Notes under the pieces: model-generated
The model's database searches: none
The model's input: only the letters and a program-made list of their open reading frames with translations
Told to the model about the DNA's origin: nothing
From: JANNWF01 sp052390415
Lineage (GTDB): Bacteria; Pseudomonadota; Gammaproteobacteria; Xanthomonadales; Xanthomonadaceae
DNA length: 53,136 bases
Reading direction: 5' to 3'
Assembly (NCBI GenBank): GCA_052390415.1
Contig: JBQTGY010000150.1
Location: 1-53,136, forward strand
Part shown: positions 16,514-25,057 of the stretch, one piece after another
Position numbering within the stretch: position 1 is the stretch's first letter
Layout of the letters: every line of letters starts with the position of its first letter
Program-made: the position numbers and the translations under genes

Positions 16514-16556
16514 GGGGCTGAGCGGTTCCGGCAATCAGGGTTATTGGCTGGAGCAC

Positions 16557-16608
16557 AGTATAGGAAGGTCACGAATTGTTCCGTCGTGAACCTGATCGCA
16601 GTTGCGAT
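16557..16608. promoter_or_regulatory. Divergent control region with two inverted repeats
   Basis: Between DUF1631 (-) and the nitroreductase gene (+): TATACT on the minus strand at 16557-16562; an imperfect inverted repeat ggtcacga (16567-16574)/tcgtgaacc (16584-16592); and a perfect palindrome atcgca-gt-tgcgat at 16595-16608, just before a ttgaca on the plus strand (16613-16618). These are operator candidates; no cognate regulator is coded nearby. Confidence 0.35.
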
Positions 16609-16701
16609 TCGATTGACACACTTTAACTGTGCCGCAGTCCGCACTTTTCATACAACATCGAACGTGATTACCTGCCCCTCACTGACAGTTTCCGACTTCG
16701 C

Positions 16702-17295
16702 ATGACTCATATCGTTTCCGAGCCCCAAGTCGACTCGCTACATTTCCTCAACCAGCGTCGCTCATGTCCATCACGCCTGCTGGGTGAGCCAGGTCCCGAC
16801 GCCGACACAGTGGATAGATGGTTGCGGGCCGCCGTGCGCGTCCCTGACCACGGCAAACTTTCACCTTGGCGATTCTTGCTGATTCGCGGTGAAGCGCGAC
16901 TGCGGCTTGGCGAGAAATTGGCGCACACGCTGGAGTCTCGCGACTCGACCACGAGCGAGGCTGCGCTGGCAAAAGAGCGAGCGCGCTTCGCCAATGCGCC
17001 GCTGATCGTCGCCGTGATCGGCAGACTGGTGCAGGGTCACAAGGTGCCCGTGTGCGAGCAACTTCTGTCCGCAGGATGCGTCTGTTATTCGCTGCTGCTG
17101 GCTGCGAGTGCTGATGGCTTTGCTGGCCAATGGTTGACCGGTTGGGCCGCTTACGACACCACGATTGCAGCTGCACTGGGTTTGGCCACGGACGAAGCCG
17201 TGGTCGGTTTCATCCACGTGGGGACGCCGCGAGAGATGCCGGCCGAGCGCGAGCGGCCTCGCATCGAAGATCGGGTGGCCGAGTGGCAGGGATGA
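16702..17295 (+). CDS. Nitroreductase family protein, YdjA-like
   Basis: A 197-residue FMN-dependent oxidoreductase of the small YdjA branch. It shows an FMN-contacting arginine pair near the N-terminus (NQRRSCP), the characteristic PDHGKLSPWRF (about 49-59), a hydrophobic central helix and the C-terminal GFIHVGTPREMP. It would reduce nitro or quinone-like compounds with NAD(P)H; the physiological substrate is unknown. Its stop TGA overlaps the ATG of the downstream exonuclease (ATGA), so the two are translated together. No strong ribosome-binding site is seen before the ATG at 16702. Confidence 0.88.
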   Translation: MTHIVSEPQVDSLHFLNQRRSCPSRLLGEPGPDADTVDRWLRAAVRVPDHGKLSPWRFLLIRGEARLRLGEKLAHTLESRDSTTSEAALAKERARFANAPLIVAVIGRLVQGHKVPVCEQLLSAGCVCYSLLLAASADGFAGQWLTGWAAYDTTIAAALGLATDEAVVGFIHVGTPREMPAERERPRIEDRVAEWQG

Positions 17296-18191
17296 CTGGC
17301 TCTGCTCTCTATCTGGTTGACGCCAGCATCTACATTTTTCGCGCTTGGCATTCGTTGCCCGATGAGTTCACTGATCGCGACGGCCAGCCCGTCAACGCAG
17401 TGCATGGCTTCATCCGCTTTGTGCTTGAGTTGTTGGAGCGGGAGCGCCCGCAGCACATCGCCGTAGCGTTCGACGAATCGCTTGAGGGTTCATTCCGCAA
17501 CGCGATTTATCCGGCCTACAAAGCCAATCGGGACCCCGCACCTGAGTCACTCAAAGCCCAATTTCGCCACTGCCAGGCATTCACTGCGGCGCTTGGGCTC
17601 GCGGTCATGGTTGATCCCCACTATGAAGCCGATGACTTGATCGGAACGCTCCTGAGTCGCCAGCGCCGGGCTGGATTCCACGGCATCATCGTTTCACCGG
17701 ACAAGGATTTGTCACAGCTGTTGGAGCAAGGAGACCAGCAGTGGGACTATGCGCGCGACATTCGCTGGAGCGCAGCCGACGTGCCGCAGCGAATGGGTGT
17801 GCGTGCGGATCAAGTCGCCGATTACCTCGGCTTGAGTGGTGATGCGGTCGACAACATTCCGGGCGTACCCGGCATCGGCGCCAAGACGGCCGCCGCTTTG
17901 CTGGCCCACTTCGGATCACTCGATGCGCTGCTTGCACGTCACGAGGAGGTGGCTTTCCTGCGCCTGCGCGGTGCCGCCAGCCATGCCAAACGGCTGCGCG
18001 ATCACAGCGAGCAAGCGTTACTGTCGCGCCAGTTGGCCACAGTCCACTTGCAGGCTCCCCTGCCCGATTCGCTCGGTGACGCTACTCGCGGTAGCGCTGA
18101 CCCCGATCAGCTGCTTGCCCTGCTGGACCACCTGCGTTGCGGACCGATGACGCGGCGACGCGCCATGGAACAGGTAACCACTCAACTCTGA
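17292..18191 (+). CDS. 5'-3' exonuclease / flap endonuclease-like nuclease
   Basis: A 299-residue stand-alone homologue of the DNA polymerase I 5' nuclease domain (ExoIX/Xni type). Metal-binding acidic segments are seen in YLVDASIYIFRAWH, VAFDESLEGSFRN, HYEADDLIGTL and SPDKDLSQLL, and the helix-hairpin-helix in GVPGIGAKTAAALL. It acts on DNA flaps or single strands during repair or primer removal. The ATG at 17292 overlaps the nitroreductase stop; the open frame from 17130 is not coding upstream of it. The family resemblance is strong, but the exact paralogue (Xni or another) is not certain. Confidence 0.9.
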   Translation: MTGSALYLVDASIYIFRAWHSLPDEFTDRDGQPVNAVHGFIRFVLELLERERPQHIAVAFDESLEGSFRNAIYPAYKANRDPAPESLKAQFRHCQAFTAALGLAVMVDPHYEADDLIGTLLSRQRRAGFHGIIVSPDKDLSQLLEQGDQQWDYARDIRWSAADVPQRMGVRADQVADYLGLSGDAVDNIPGVPGIGAKTAAALLAHFGSLDALLARHEEVAFLRLRGAASHAKRLRDHSEQALLSRQLATVHLQAPLPDSLGDATRGSADPDQLLALLDHLRCGPMTRRRAMEQVTTQL

Positions 18192-18247
18192 TGTTTCAAG
18201 ATTTTGGCCAATAGCTGAAGTGTCCGATCCAACGAACGAGATCAACC

Positions 18248-19711
18248 CTACTCCTCGGTCGGCTTCGTTTCCGGTTGCCGCTCCAACATCTTCGGCGGCT
18301 GATGGCCGGGCAAAGGCGCAGTTGCCGACGGTTTGGGTTGCCCCGTTGGCACAGAGCCGGCCATGTCGCTCGCATAATCTGCTGCGACTGCAAAAATCTG
18401 GGTCGCTTCGATGGCGTCGCTTTTCCGCGCCAAGCCAAAACGGTCGTATTGATGCTTCTGACCGTTGGCGATAAACAACAGACGGTCACCATCCAACGTC
18501 GCCAAGGTCGGCATCGAAAATTCTGGATGGCCCGCCGCCAAAGGTTTGGCACCCGCAAAGGTCCTTCCGTCGGGTGTCAGGATCAGGCGCATCACCCGCG
18601 CAGGCTGCATGCCATTCTGTACGGCCAGCAGCGAGTCTTGCCACCAGACCAGGCCTTCGATGCCTGCCAGGGCCAAGGTCTTCGGCACCAGTACATCAAA
18701 CGGCTTGCCGGCCTTGAGATCGTAGCCAAAAATGCCGCGCTCGGAATCGGCAAAGTACAACACGCTGCCACTGCCATTGACGGTCATGCCACGAATGCTG
18801 GACAGGGTGGTGGCGTGAAAAACTCGCCGCAACTGATCATCACGCACCATGTAGACCGCGTTGTTGACACCATCCGCCGCGAACACAGTGCCATCGGGCG
18901 CCAATGCCAGGGTAGACATGAAAAAAGCGCTGCCCAGCACGCTGGGCGACAAATAGCTCTTCAGAAACGCACCCGTCTTCAGATCGAACTTGAAAACGCC
19001 AGCGCGACCGAGATCACGTTCAGGTTTGTAGCCTTTGAAGTGCGGCACTGCGGTAGAGGCGATCCAGAGCACGTTGCGTTTGGCGTCCACCGCCAAATCC
19101 ATCACTGCCCACATGCCGTTCTTGGCATCCGCCTTGGCCAAGGGCAACAACTTGCCGCCAGCGTCGACACGAAACACCGTGCCTTCGCGAATGCTGCCCA
19201 CCAAAAGCTGTTTGCGGCTGCTGTCCCAACTCAAACTTTCCAGCAACAAATCCTGCTTGGGCAGTGAGTGGATACGCTCCACTTCGCCGAAAGGCGACAG
19301 GTTGGTTTGCAGGGAACTCACGATGTAGTCCCACGCCCGTGTAGTGGCCACCCGCGCAAACCGCGGGTCCTCGCCAAGTTGCATGCCATAACCCTGGGTC
19401 TGCAATTCGAGCAAGGCGGTGTAGGCCTGACTCTTCAAGTCCTGCATGGCATACGCCGCTGCAAGCTCAACCTTGATCTGCCCGACGTGCGGGCGCAACT
19501 CACTGAGCCGTTTCCAGATCGCGGCCTCCGCCACCAGATCTTTGGCGGTACGCGCAGCGACCACGCGCGCGCGCAGTGCTTCGACATCGTTGGTCGCCGC
19601 AAGCTCGACTTCCAGGGCCGTAGGCGCGGGCACCGCCGAGCCCTGAAGCAGCTGAGCCTCACTCATCGGTGCGACGGCCAACAGGGCGAGCAAGCAAATA
19701 TTTCGAATCAT
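18248..19711 (-). CDS. Secreted beta-propeller protein (SMP-30/NHL-like)
   Basis: A 487-residue protein. The ATG at 19711 puts a signal peptide first (MIRNICLLALLAVAPMSEAQ). Residues about 30-120 are helical (VEALRARVVAARTAKD and following). From about 140 there are repeated beta-blade units with WDSSRKQLLVGSIREGTVFRVD, LALAPDGTVFAADGVNNAVYMV, and VNGSGSVLYFADSERGIFGYDL; these look like a six-bladed propeller of the gluconolactonase/NHL kind. The last 50 residues are Pro/Lys/Glu-rich and disordered. Periplasmic; ligand or activity unknown. A homologue may bind metals or small molecules, but no catalytic residues can be assigned with confidence. Confidence 0.78.
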   Translation of the reverse strand: MIRNICLLALLAVAPMSEAQLLQGSAVPAPTALEVELAATNDVEALRARVVAARTAKDLVAEAAIWKRLSELRPHVGQIKVELAAAYAMQDLKSQAYTALLELQTQGYGMQLGEDPRFARVATTRAWDYIVSSLQTNLSPFGEVERIHSLPKQDLLLESLSWDSSRKQLLVGSIREGTVFRVDAGGKLLPLAKADAKNGMWAVMDLAVDAKRNVLWIASTAVPHFKGYKPERDLGRAGVFKFDLKTGAFLKSYLSPSVLGSAFFMSTLALAPDGTVFAADGVNNAVYMVRDDQLRRVFHATTLSSIRGMTVNGSGSVLYFADSERGIFGYDLKAGKPFDVLVPKTLALAGIEGLVWWQDSLLAVQNGMQPARVMRLILTPDGRTFAGAKPLAAGHPEFSMPTLATLDGDRLLFIANGQKHQYDRFGLARKSDAIEATQIFAVAADYASDMAGSVPTGQPKPSATAPLPGHQPPKMLERQPETKPTEE

Positions 19712-19840
19712 GGAGGCCGGTTGTTCTGAAGATTGAAGGGCTGTGCGACCCCGATGTATCGGCAAAGGTTCCCGCCGTATGCAGTCAATCGCAAGTGACC
19801 GGCGCTATCATCGGTCTCAATTCTCGCAATTCCAACCGCA

Positions 19841-20395
19841 ATGACCGCTTTGGACTCGACGCCAGACACCGACAGCATCCTCCACGAAGGCAATTACCTG
19901 CGGCTGCGAAGGCGCGGCCGCTGGGAATACGCCGAACGCACCAACACGGTTTGTGCCGTGATCGTGGTCGCGGTAACGCCGGAAGATCGCGTGTTGTTTG
20001 TCGAACAATACCGGCCGCCGATCAGCTCACGCACGATCGAGATGCCAGCCGGCCTGGTCGGCGATCACGGTGAAGTGGAAGCCATGGAAACCGCCGCGTT
20101 GCGAGAGTTGCTGAAAGAAACGGGCTGGGCCGCAGAACGTGTCGACTATTTGATGCAGGGCCCCTCGTCGTCAGGCATGAGCAATGAAATCATCGGCTTC
20201 GTGCGCGCCAGTGGTCTGCGTCGGATGCATGCCGGTGGCGGCGACGCCGGCGAAAACATCACTGTGCATGAAGTACCACGCGGCGAAGTTGCCGGCTGGC
20301 TCGACAACAAGCGCCGGGAAGGGTTTTCCATCGACCCAAAACTTTACGCGGGGCTGTATTTCCTGGACCGCAACCCTGATGGTTCCGCAGCGTGA
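19841..20395 (+). CDS. Nudix hydrolase, ADP-ribose pyrophosphatase-like
   Basis: A 184-residue cytoplasmic enzyme. The Nudix box is readable as G-x5-E-x7-REL-x-KETGW around residues 74-96, with a Lys in the first position of the usual EE pair. Upstream VCAVIVVAVTPEDRVLFVEQYRPP and EMPAGLVGD are typical of the ADP-ribose/NudF subgroup, and the loop with SSGMSNEIIGFV fits substrate binding. It likely hydrolyses ADP-ribose or a related nucleotide sugar to AMP and sugar phosphate. It stands alone, convergent with the MAPEG gene 9 bases away. Confidence 0.9.
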   Translation: MTALDSTPDTDSILHEGNYLRLRRRGRWEYAERTNTVCAVIVVAVTPEDRVLFVEQYRPPISSRTIEMPAGLVGDHGEVEAMETAALRELLKETGWAAERVDYLMQGPSSSGMSNEIIGFVRASGLRRMHAGGGDAGENITVHEVPRGEVAGWLDNKRREGFSIDPKLYAGLYFLDRNPDGSAA

Positions 20396-20404
20396 TCGAA
20401 GTGC

Positions 20405-20797
20405 TTAGCTTGCGGCGGCGAATCGCCACAGCAGACATCCGATCAATCCGATGAAGCTCAGCATGGTCAGCAGCATGCCGACCATGCGGCCGAAGGAGAC
20501 TCCGGCACTGCCCGACAAGCCCCATGCGTGCAGCGCGCGGCCGACGATCAACGCCGCACCCAACCCATGCAACAACACTGCGCCGCCACCTGACAACTCC
20601 AGCGAAACCAGCATCAACAGTCCGATCGGCAGAGTCTCTACCGCATTTCCATGTGCGCGCACCTTTCGCAGCAGCAAATGGTCACCACCGTCGCCGATAC
20701 CAATTTTCTTGTCGCGACGATGCACGATCACCCGAATCGTCAACACCAGCAGCAGCAATCCACCCAAGGCGACGTAAAGCGGCGAAATCGACAGCAC
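20405..20797 (-). CDS. MAPEG family membrane protein
   Basis: A 130-residue integral membrane protein with four helices. The MAPEG signature lies after the first helix (RKVRAHGNAVETLPIGLLMLVSLEL), and a second signature-like segment is LIVGRALHAWGLSG. MAPEG proteins are glutathione-linked membrane transferases or peroxidases; bacterial members are mostly uncharacterised. I chose GTG at 20797, preceded by GGGGGGA, over TTG at 20812; it gives the usual family length of about 130. Confidence 0.88.
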   Translation of the reverse strand: MLSISPLYVALGGLLLLVLTIRVIVHRRDKKIGIGDGGDHLLLRKVRAHGNAVETLPIGLLMLVSLELSGGGAVLLHGLGAALIVGRALHAWGLSGSAGVSFGRMVGMLLTMLSFIGLIGCLLWRFAAAS

Positions 20798-20834
20798 CGT
20801 GAATCCCCCCAATCAATGGTTGAGCGACAACGAA

Positions 20835-22229
20835 TCAGATCAAACCGTCTCGCCACGGACCGGTGATAGCCACTGAAAATCCGGGCGAATAGACATTGGC
20901 AAACAACCAATTGCCATCCGGCGAGAAGCAGCAACCGGCCCACTCAGCGCCACGGAAATCGCCGCTGAAACCGCGTGTGCCGTCCAGCACCACGTTCTGT
21001 TCGGCGAACGGAAACAGTTCGCCGCCGGCGGTCAGCCCGAACAGTTTTTGCAATGAGCGCTTGGCGTCCTGACAAATGACCAAACCACCACGCGGGCTGA
21101 CCACGATGTTGTCGGGATAATCCAGCACATCGGCGTCCAAGGATTCGTATACCAGCCGCAGTTCGCCCGAGCTCACGTGATAGGCGAACACCTGGCCACA
21201 GGTGGCGTCACCGCCATTGGTGGCAGTGAAAAACACTTCATCGGCACCAGCGATACAGCCTTCCAGACGCGTGAAGCGTGCCGCGCCGAGCACCAAACCT
21301 TGATTCTGCACGCCATCGATACCGCCATTCTTCGCATCAAAGCCGCGATCCGGATGCTCGATGTCCACCCAATCCGTGGCCAGGCTTTCTCCCACCTTCA
21401 ATCCTGAGCGCAGATCGGTGCGCGTCTTCACACGCAACATCTGCAAGCGCCCACCTGCTTCGAGTTTGCCCGCCTCGGTGGGCAAGAATCGGTAGAAGCC
21501 GGCACTGGGCTCACGATCTTCCGTCAGAAAAAATGCACCGCTGGGCGCATGAAATGCGACTGCCTCGTGGCGGAACTGGCCCATCGCTCGCAGCGGCACG
21601 GCTGAGGCTTTGCCATCGCCCGGCACCTCGAAAAGAAAGCCGTGATCGTGCTCGACAGTGACGGATTGGCCGAACGCGTTGGCTTTGCTACCGGCTTGAA
21701 GCACGATTTCTTCGCAAGTCAACCAGCTGCCCCAGGGCGTTACACCGCCGCCGCAGTTGGTGAGTGTCCCTGACAGCGTGGGTGAGACCTCGACCAACTC
21801 GCCACGCTTGCCGTCGAAAATCAACTTGGTGGTGCCACCGCCACAGACCGAATCGTAGCGCGGCGTCTTGGTACCAAACGCACCGTCGAGCTTGGTGATT
21901 TCGTGATTGCGGATCAGCGTGAGTCGGTCGCCTGCTGCACTGACCACACCCATGCCATCGTGGGAGGCTGGACACGGCGTGCCATCGCTCAGCGCTTCAC
22001 CCGCCCAGCCAAAGGTGACATAGCTGAAGCCCGCCGGCAGTCGCAACAGCGGCAAGCCGGTCGTGCCATCGCGAACTGGACGCAAAGCGCCAAAACCGGC
22101 ATCGGCGAGCGCCTTCTCGCGATCTGCACCCGCCGCTGCCATCAACCGCGCAAAGGGTGAGAGTCCGAGTGAAGCGGCGCTGGCCTGGGCAAGAAAGCGA
22201 CGGCGTGAAGACGAATTGGAGTTGCTCAT
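20835..22229 (-). CDS. Tat-exported PhoX-like phosphatase (DUF839)
   Basis: A 464-residue periplasmic protein. The N-terminus carries a twin-arginine signal (SRRRFLAQASAASLGLS). The mature part has the DUF839 pattern: FSYVTFGWAGE, DGMGVV, LIRNHEI, CGGGVTPWGSWLTCEE, GQFRHEAVAF and, near the end, DYPDNIVVSPRGGLVICQD. PhoX enzymes are calcium/iron-dependent alkaline phosphatases exported folded through Tat; this member is shorter than classical PhoX (about 600 or more), so phosphatase activity is inferred only. The gene follows the TMEM43 gene by 8 bases on the same strand, so they are probably co-transcribed. Confidence 0.87.
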   Translation of the reverse strand: MSNSNSSSRRRFLAQASAASLGLSPFARLMAAAGADREKALADAGFGALRPVRDGTTGLPLLRLPAGFSYVTFGWAGEALSDGTPCPASHDGMGVVSAAGDRLTLIRNHEITKLDGAFGTKTPRYDSVCGGGTTKLIFDGKRGELVEVSPTLSGTLTNCGGGVTPWGSWLTCEEIVLQAGSKANAFGQSVTVEHDHGFLFEVPGDGKASAVPLRAMGQFRHEAVAFHAPSGAFFLTEDREPSAGFYRFLPTEAGKLEAGGRLQMLRVKTRTDLRSGLKVGESLATDWVDIEHPDRGFDAKNGGIDGVQNQGLVLGAARFTRLEGCIAGADEVFFTATNGGDATCGQVFAYHVSSGELRLVYESLDADVLDYPDNIVVSPRGGLVICQDAKRSLQKLFGLTAGGELFPFAEQNVVLDGTRGFSGDFRGAEWAGCCFSPDGNWLFANVYSPGFSVAITGPWRDGLI

Positions 22230-22237
22230 GAGATGGC

Positions 22238-23425
22238 TCAAAAACCCGGTGGAGGCGGCGGTGGCGAAGCGGGCGGAGCGGGTGGAAGGCCCACGCCGGC
22301 GCGCTGCAAGGCGGTTGCAGGACGTGGGCGTTTCGCCAGCCAGACGAAGCCAGCTACCAGCGCGATGACCATGATCGCCAGCAGCCATGGCCGATGGAAC
22401 AACCAGCCGGAAATGATCATCAACAGACTCAAGCTCAGCGCCAGCAAGGCCGCGACCAGGGTGGTCAACATGCGTCCGATGCCGCCAATGATCGGCAAGT
22501 TGCCGAGCAAGCCGCTGATGGGGCGCAGCATCAGTCCAAAGGCAATCCAGAAAACCATGAATCCGCCACCACGCAGCGCCCAGCCCAGTTGGCTATTGCG
22601 GCTGGCCGCACCTGCGAACATGGCTTCGATGCTGGCGCTGCCACGCTCAGCCAGCAACAGCTCGCCTTGATCGGCGTGGTAGGTCTGCAAGCGGCCCGCC
22701 GACTGTTCCGCCACTACGCTGGCGGGACCCAGCGGCACACGCTCAAAGCGGATGCGGATGTCACCGATGGCCGGCGACTTCAGCGAGTCGGCACTCGTCA
22801 GCATGCCGGCTTCGACGCGCAGACTTGCCGCCAGGTTTGGCGGCAGCGAGTCGCCATCTGGGGTGACGTCTTGCCAGTCACTCAATGCTGAAATCGCCTC
22901 GCTGGTGAGCACGAATGCGCCCAAGCGGACTTCTTCTGCATCCCAACGCCCACTTGGAAACGGCAACGACGTCGGATTCTGATGTCCGTCTGGGGAATTG
23001 AAACCGGTGTGGTCGATGGGCTCGTCATGCCAATCACGCTCGTAGCGATAGTCATAACCCTTGCCGTCGCCGCTTTTTTTCGACTTCTTTTCTTCCCACT
23101 GATACATCTCGACACGCCGGCGCAGCGCCAAGCCCTCAACCTCTACGGCAAACTCGGGGTCGCGCAGCCGGCTGCTGGCCGCAAGTTCGGCCCGCACGTG
23201 GAGCAACTTCCCTTCATCGGCGGGATTGACGCTACCGGCTTCCACCGACTGCACCAACGACTTGCCCTCAGCCAGCACGGCCGTGCGTTTGACGGTTCGC
23301 CCTTCATTCCAGAACAACAGCCCCGCTGCGAGTACCAGCAGGGCGATACCGGAAAGCACGCCGCCGATCAGCCCTTTGATGCCACCGCCGTCGTTGCCGC
23401 TGGCGCCACCGGGAATCGAGAACAT
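22238..23425 (-). CDS. TMEM43 (LUMA) family membrane protein
   Basis: A 395-residue membrane protein. After a Gly-rich start comes a transmembrane helix (SGIALLVLAAGLLFWNEGR) with the family NEGR signature. A long extracytoplasmic region contains VEMYQWEEKKSKK and YRYERDWHDEPIDHTGF. Three or four C-terminal helices follow, and the tail is Pro-rich (PPAPPASPPPPPP). This matches bacterial relatives of the human nuclear-envelope protein TMEM43; their bacterial role is unknown. It is 8 bases upstream of the PhoX-like gene. Confidence 0.87.
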   Translation of the reverse strand: MFSIPGGASGNDGGGIKGLIGGVLSGIALLVLAAGLLFWNEGRTVKRTAVLAEGKSLVQSVEAGSVNPADEGKLLHVRAELAASSRLRDPEFAVEVEGLALRRRVEMYQWEEKKSKKSGDGKGYDYRYERDWHDEPIDHTGFNSPDGHQNPTSLPFPSGRWDAEEVRLGAFVLTSEAISALSDWQDVTPDGDSLPPNLAASLRVEAGMLTSADSLKSPAIGDIRIRFERVPLGPASVVAEQSAGRLQTYHADQGELLLAERGSASIEAMFAGAASRNSQLGWALRGGGFMVFWIAFGLMLRPISGLLGNLPIIGGIGRMLTTLVAALLALSLSLLMIISGWLFHRPWLLAIMVIALVAGFVWLAKRPRPATALQRAGVGLPPAPPASPPPPPPGF

Positions 23426-23434
23426 CGATTGGCC

Positions 23435-23899
23435 TCAGCGGTCTGAATTGGCGTTTGGAGTCAGCACCAGCAGCACCGAATGGGCGACGATCCGGTACTC
23501 GCTGCGGGGAACATCGGCGACGTCGATGCCAGCGTCCTTGGCGTAATGCGCAGCGGTTTTTTCGTCCAACTCAACGCGGCTGAGGGTGCCAAATACCTCC
23601 GCCGGCCCATGCGCGTCGGTTGGCAGGAAAAAGCCGTAGTCGAGCATGGTCACGCGTGCGCTGCGGCCATCGGCTTCGAGTTCCATCCAGCAACCCTTCT
23701 TGCGACAGATTCTTGCCACACGACCATTGAACTTCTGCGGCTGCGCCACATCCCCCGCGAAGCCGTCAATCGCCTCCGCGACGGACAGCGCGGGGCCCGC
23801 TGGCATGGCAGCACCAAAAGGCTGTAGCGGGCCTTCAAAGGCCTCGGCAGCAGCCGACGAAAACAGCGCAATCAACAAGCCGCGAATGAGCATGGTCAT
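23435..23899 (-). CDS. Secreted DUF4920 protein with CxxxxC motif
   Basis: A 154-residue protein with signal peptide (MTMLIRGLLIALFSSAAAEA) and a single small beta-rich domain. The segment FNGRVARICRKKGCWMELEADG, with two cysteines four residues apart, is the hallmark of DUF4920 proteins and suggests metal or redox chemistry in the periplasm. The ATG at 23899 has GGAAC upstream; a second ATG at 23893 is equally possible. It lies 28 bases downstream of the MBL hydrolase gene, likely one transcript. Function unknown. Confidence 0.8.
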   Translation of the reverse strand: MTMLIRGLLIALFSSAAAEAFEGPLQPFGAAMPAGPALSVAEAIDGFAGDVAQPQKFNGRVARICRKKGCWMELEADGRSARVTMLDYGFFLPTDAHGPAEVFGTLSRVELDEKTAAHYAKDAGIDVADVPRSEYRIVAHSVLLVLTPNANSDR

Positions 23900-23927
23900 G
23901 TAAGTTCCGTGCAGAATGGACCAACGA

Positions 23928-24803
23928 TTAATGGGTAAGCGCGCGCGCCGACAACGCCTCGACCGGGTGATCCGTGGCGTAGCGACCGCGTTCGTCACGG
24001 GTTACGCGCGCCAAGGCGCATTCCACGTCATGCGTGAAATACAAGCGCACGCCGCGCGCGTGCGCATCGGCGAGCACGACTGACTTTTCGTCGATCAGGC
24101 ATTCGGGATTGCGGTCGTAGCCCATGGTAATGGGCAAGTGCACCCACGGCCGACCGGGAATCAAATCGGCGCAGAACAGCAAACCGCCGTGGTTCTCTGG
24201 ACCAACCAATTCCGCCAACATCAAGCCCGGCGTGTGGCCATCGCTGTAGTGAAAGCGCACCGCGGGGCCCAGCAAATCGCAGTGCTCGCCCGTCACCAGT
24301 TCAAGCCTGCCGCTTGCGTTCAGCAACGCAATCAACTCAGGCACAAAACTGGCACGGTCCCGCGCATGCGGTGCACAGGCGCGCTGCCAATGTTTTGCAC
24401 CGACGACATAGCGCGCATTCGGAAACAGCAGGTTGGGCGCTCGTCCTGCCTCCCACGCAGCAAGCAAGCCGCCGGCATGGTCAAAGTGCAGATGGCTCAG
24501 GACGACGACGTCGACATCGCTGTGATCCACTCCAGCGGCGGCCAGCGAATCGAGCAACACGTGCCGCGACTCGACCACGCCGTAGCGGTCACGCATGGCG
24601 GGCTCGAAGAATGCACCGATGCCGGTCTCGAACAGCACGGTCTTGCCATTGATCGGCTTCGCCAACAGTGCACGACACGCCAGCGGCACGCGGTTGGCGG
24701 CATCCGGCGGCAACCACTTCGACCACATCGCCTTCGGTGCGTTGCCAAACATCGCGCCGCCGTCGAGCAACTGCGAATTGCCCATGATCGACCAGAGTTT
24801 CAT
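23928..24803 (-). CDS. MBL-fold hydrolase (lactonase-like)
   Basis: A 291-residue cytoplasmic metallo-beta-lactamase-fold protein. The zinc-binding SHLHFDHAGG (H104, H106, D108, H109) is intact, with later ligands in SDGHTPGLM (His), FCADLIP (Asp) and FTHDVE (His). The layout resembles N-acyl-homoserine lactonases and related hydrolases, but substrate prediction within this fold is unreliable. The start at 24803 has GGAAGCGGA upstream. It is followed by the DUF4920 gene. Confidence 0.87.
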   Translation of the reverse strand: MKLWSIMGNSQLLDGGAMFGNAPKAMWSKWLPPDAANRVPLACRALLAKPINGKTVLFETGIGAFFEPAMRDRYGVVESRHVLLDSLAAAGVDHSDVDVVVLSHLHFDHAGGLLAAWEAGRAPNLLFPNARYVVGAKHWQRACAPHARDRASFVPELIALLNASGRLELVTGEHCDLLGPAVRFHYSDGHTPGLMLAELVGPENHGGLLFCADLIPGRPWVHLPITMGYDRNPECLIDEKSVVLADAHARGVRLYFTHDVECALARVTRDERGRYATDHPVEALSARALTH

Positions 24804-24837
24804 TGTCCGCTTCCATCAAACATGCGAGGCGAAGCCT

Positions 24838-24958
24838 CAACGTGGAGGCGCAGAGAAGCGCAGAGGAACGCGGAGGAGCGGAAAAGTGCCGTTTCCATCT
24901 TCGGGCCATGACGTCGCCTTTCTCTGCGAACCTCTGCGCCTTCTGCGCCTCTGCGTTG
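24838..24958. repeat. Inverted repeat of the gcgcagag family
   Basis: Between the MBL and ggt genes, an arm at 24838-24876 (caacgtggaggcgcagagaa...) is matched by the reverse complement of 24921-24958 with about six mismatches and one gap, around a 44-base spacer. Each arm is itself a run of gcgcagag-like units with a period near 8-10. Similar degenerate 'cgcagag' repeats occur between genes in many unrelated bacterial genomes. The whole could fold into a long imperfect hairpin. Short frames across it are not coding. Confidence 0.75.
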
Positions 24959-25057
24959 AAGACGTTGCTTCTTCAAAGGCAGCGGTTCTCGATGTTCTTT
25001 CACGTTAAGCCCTATGGATCAAGGAAGGGTGCCAACGACAGGCGTCAACGACGGGTG

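Noticed and set aside
15245..16705. Long open frame of 486 codons on the plus strand
   Set aside because: Antisense to the DUF1631 gene; composition typical of the mirrored frame of a GC-rich gene, no family, no ribosome-binding site.
24838..24958. CRISPR-like array from the repeated gcgcagag units
   Set aside because: Units are degenerate, too short and without regular spacers, and form an inverted pair; no cas genes exist in the window.
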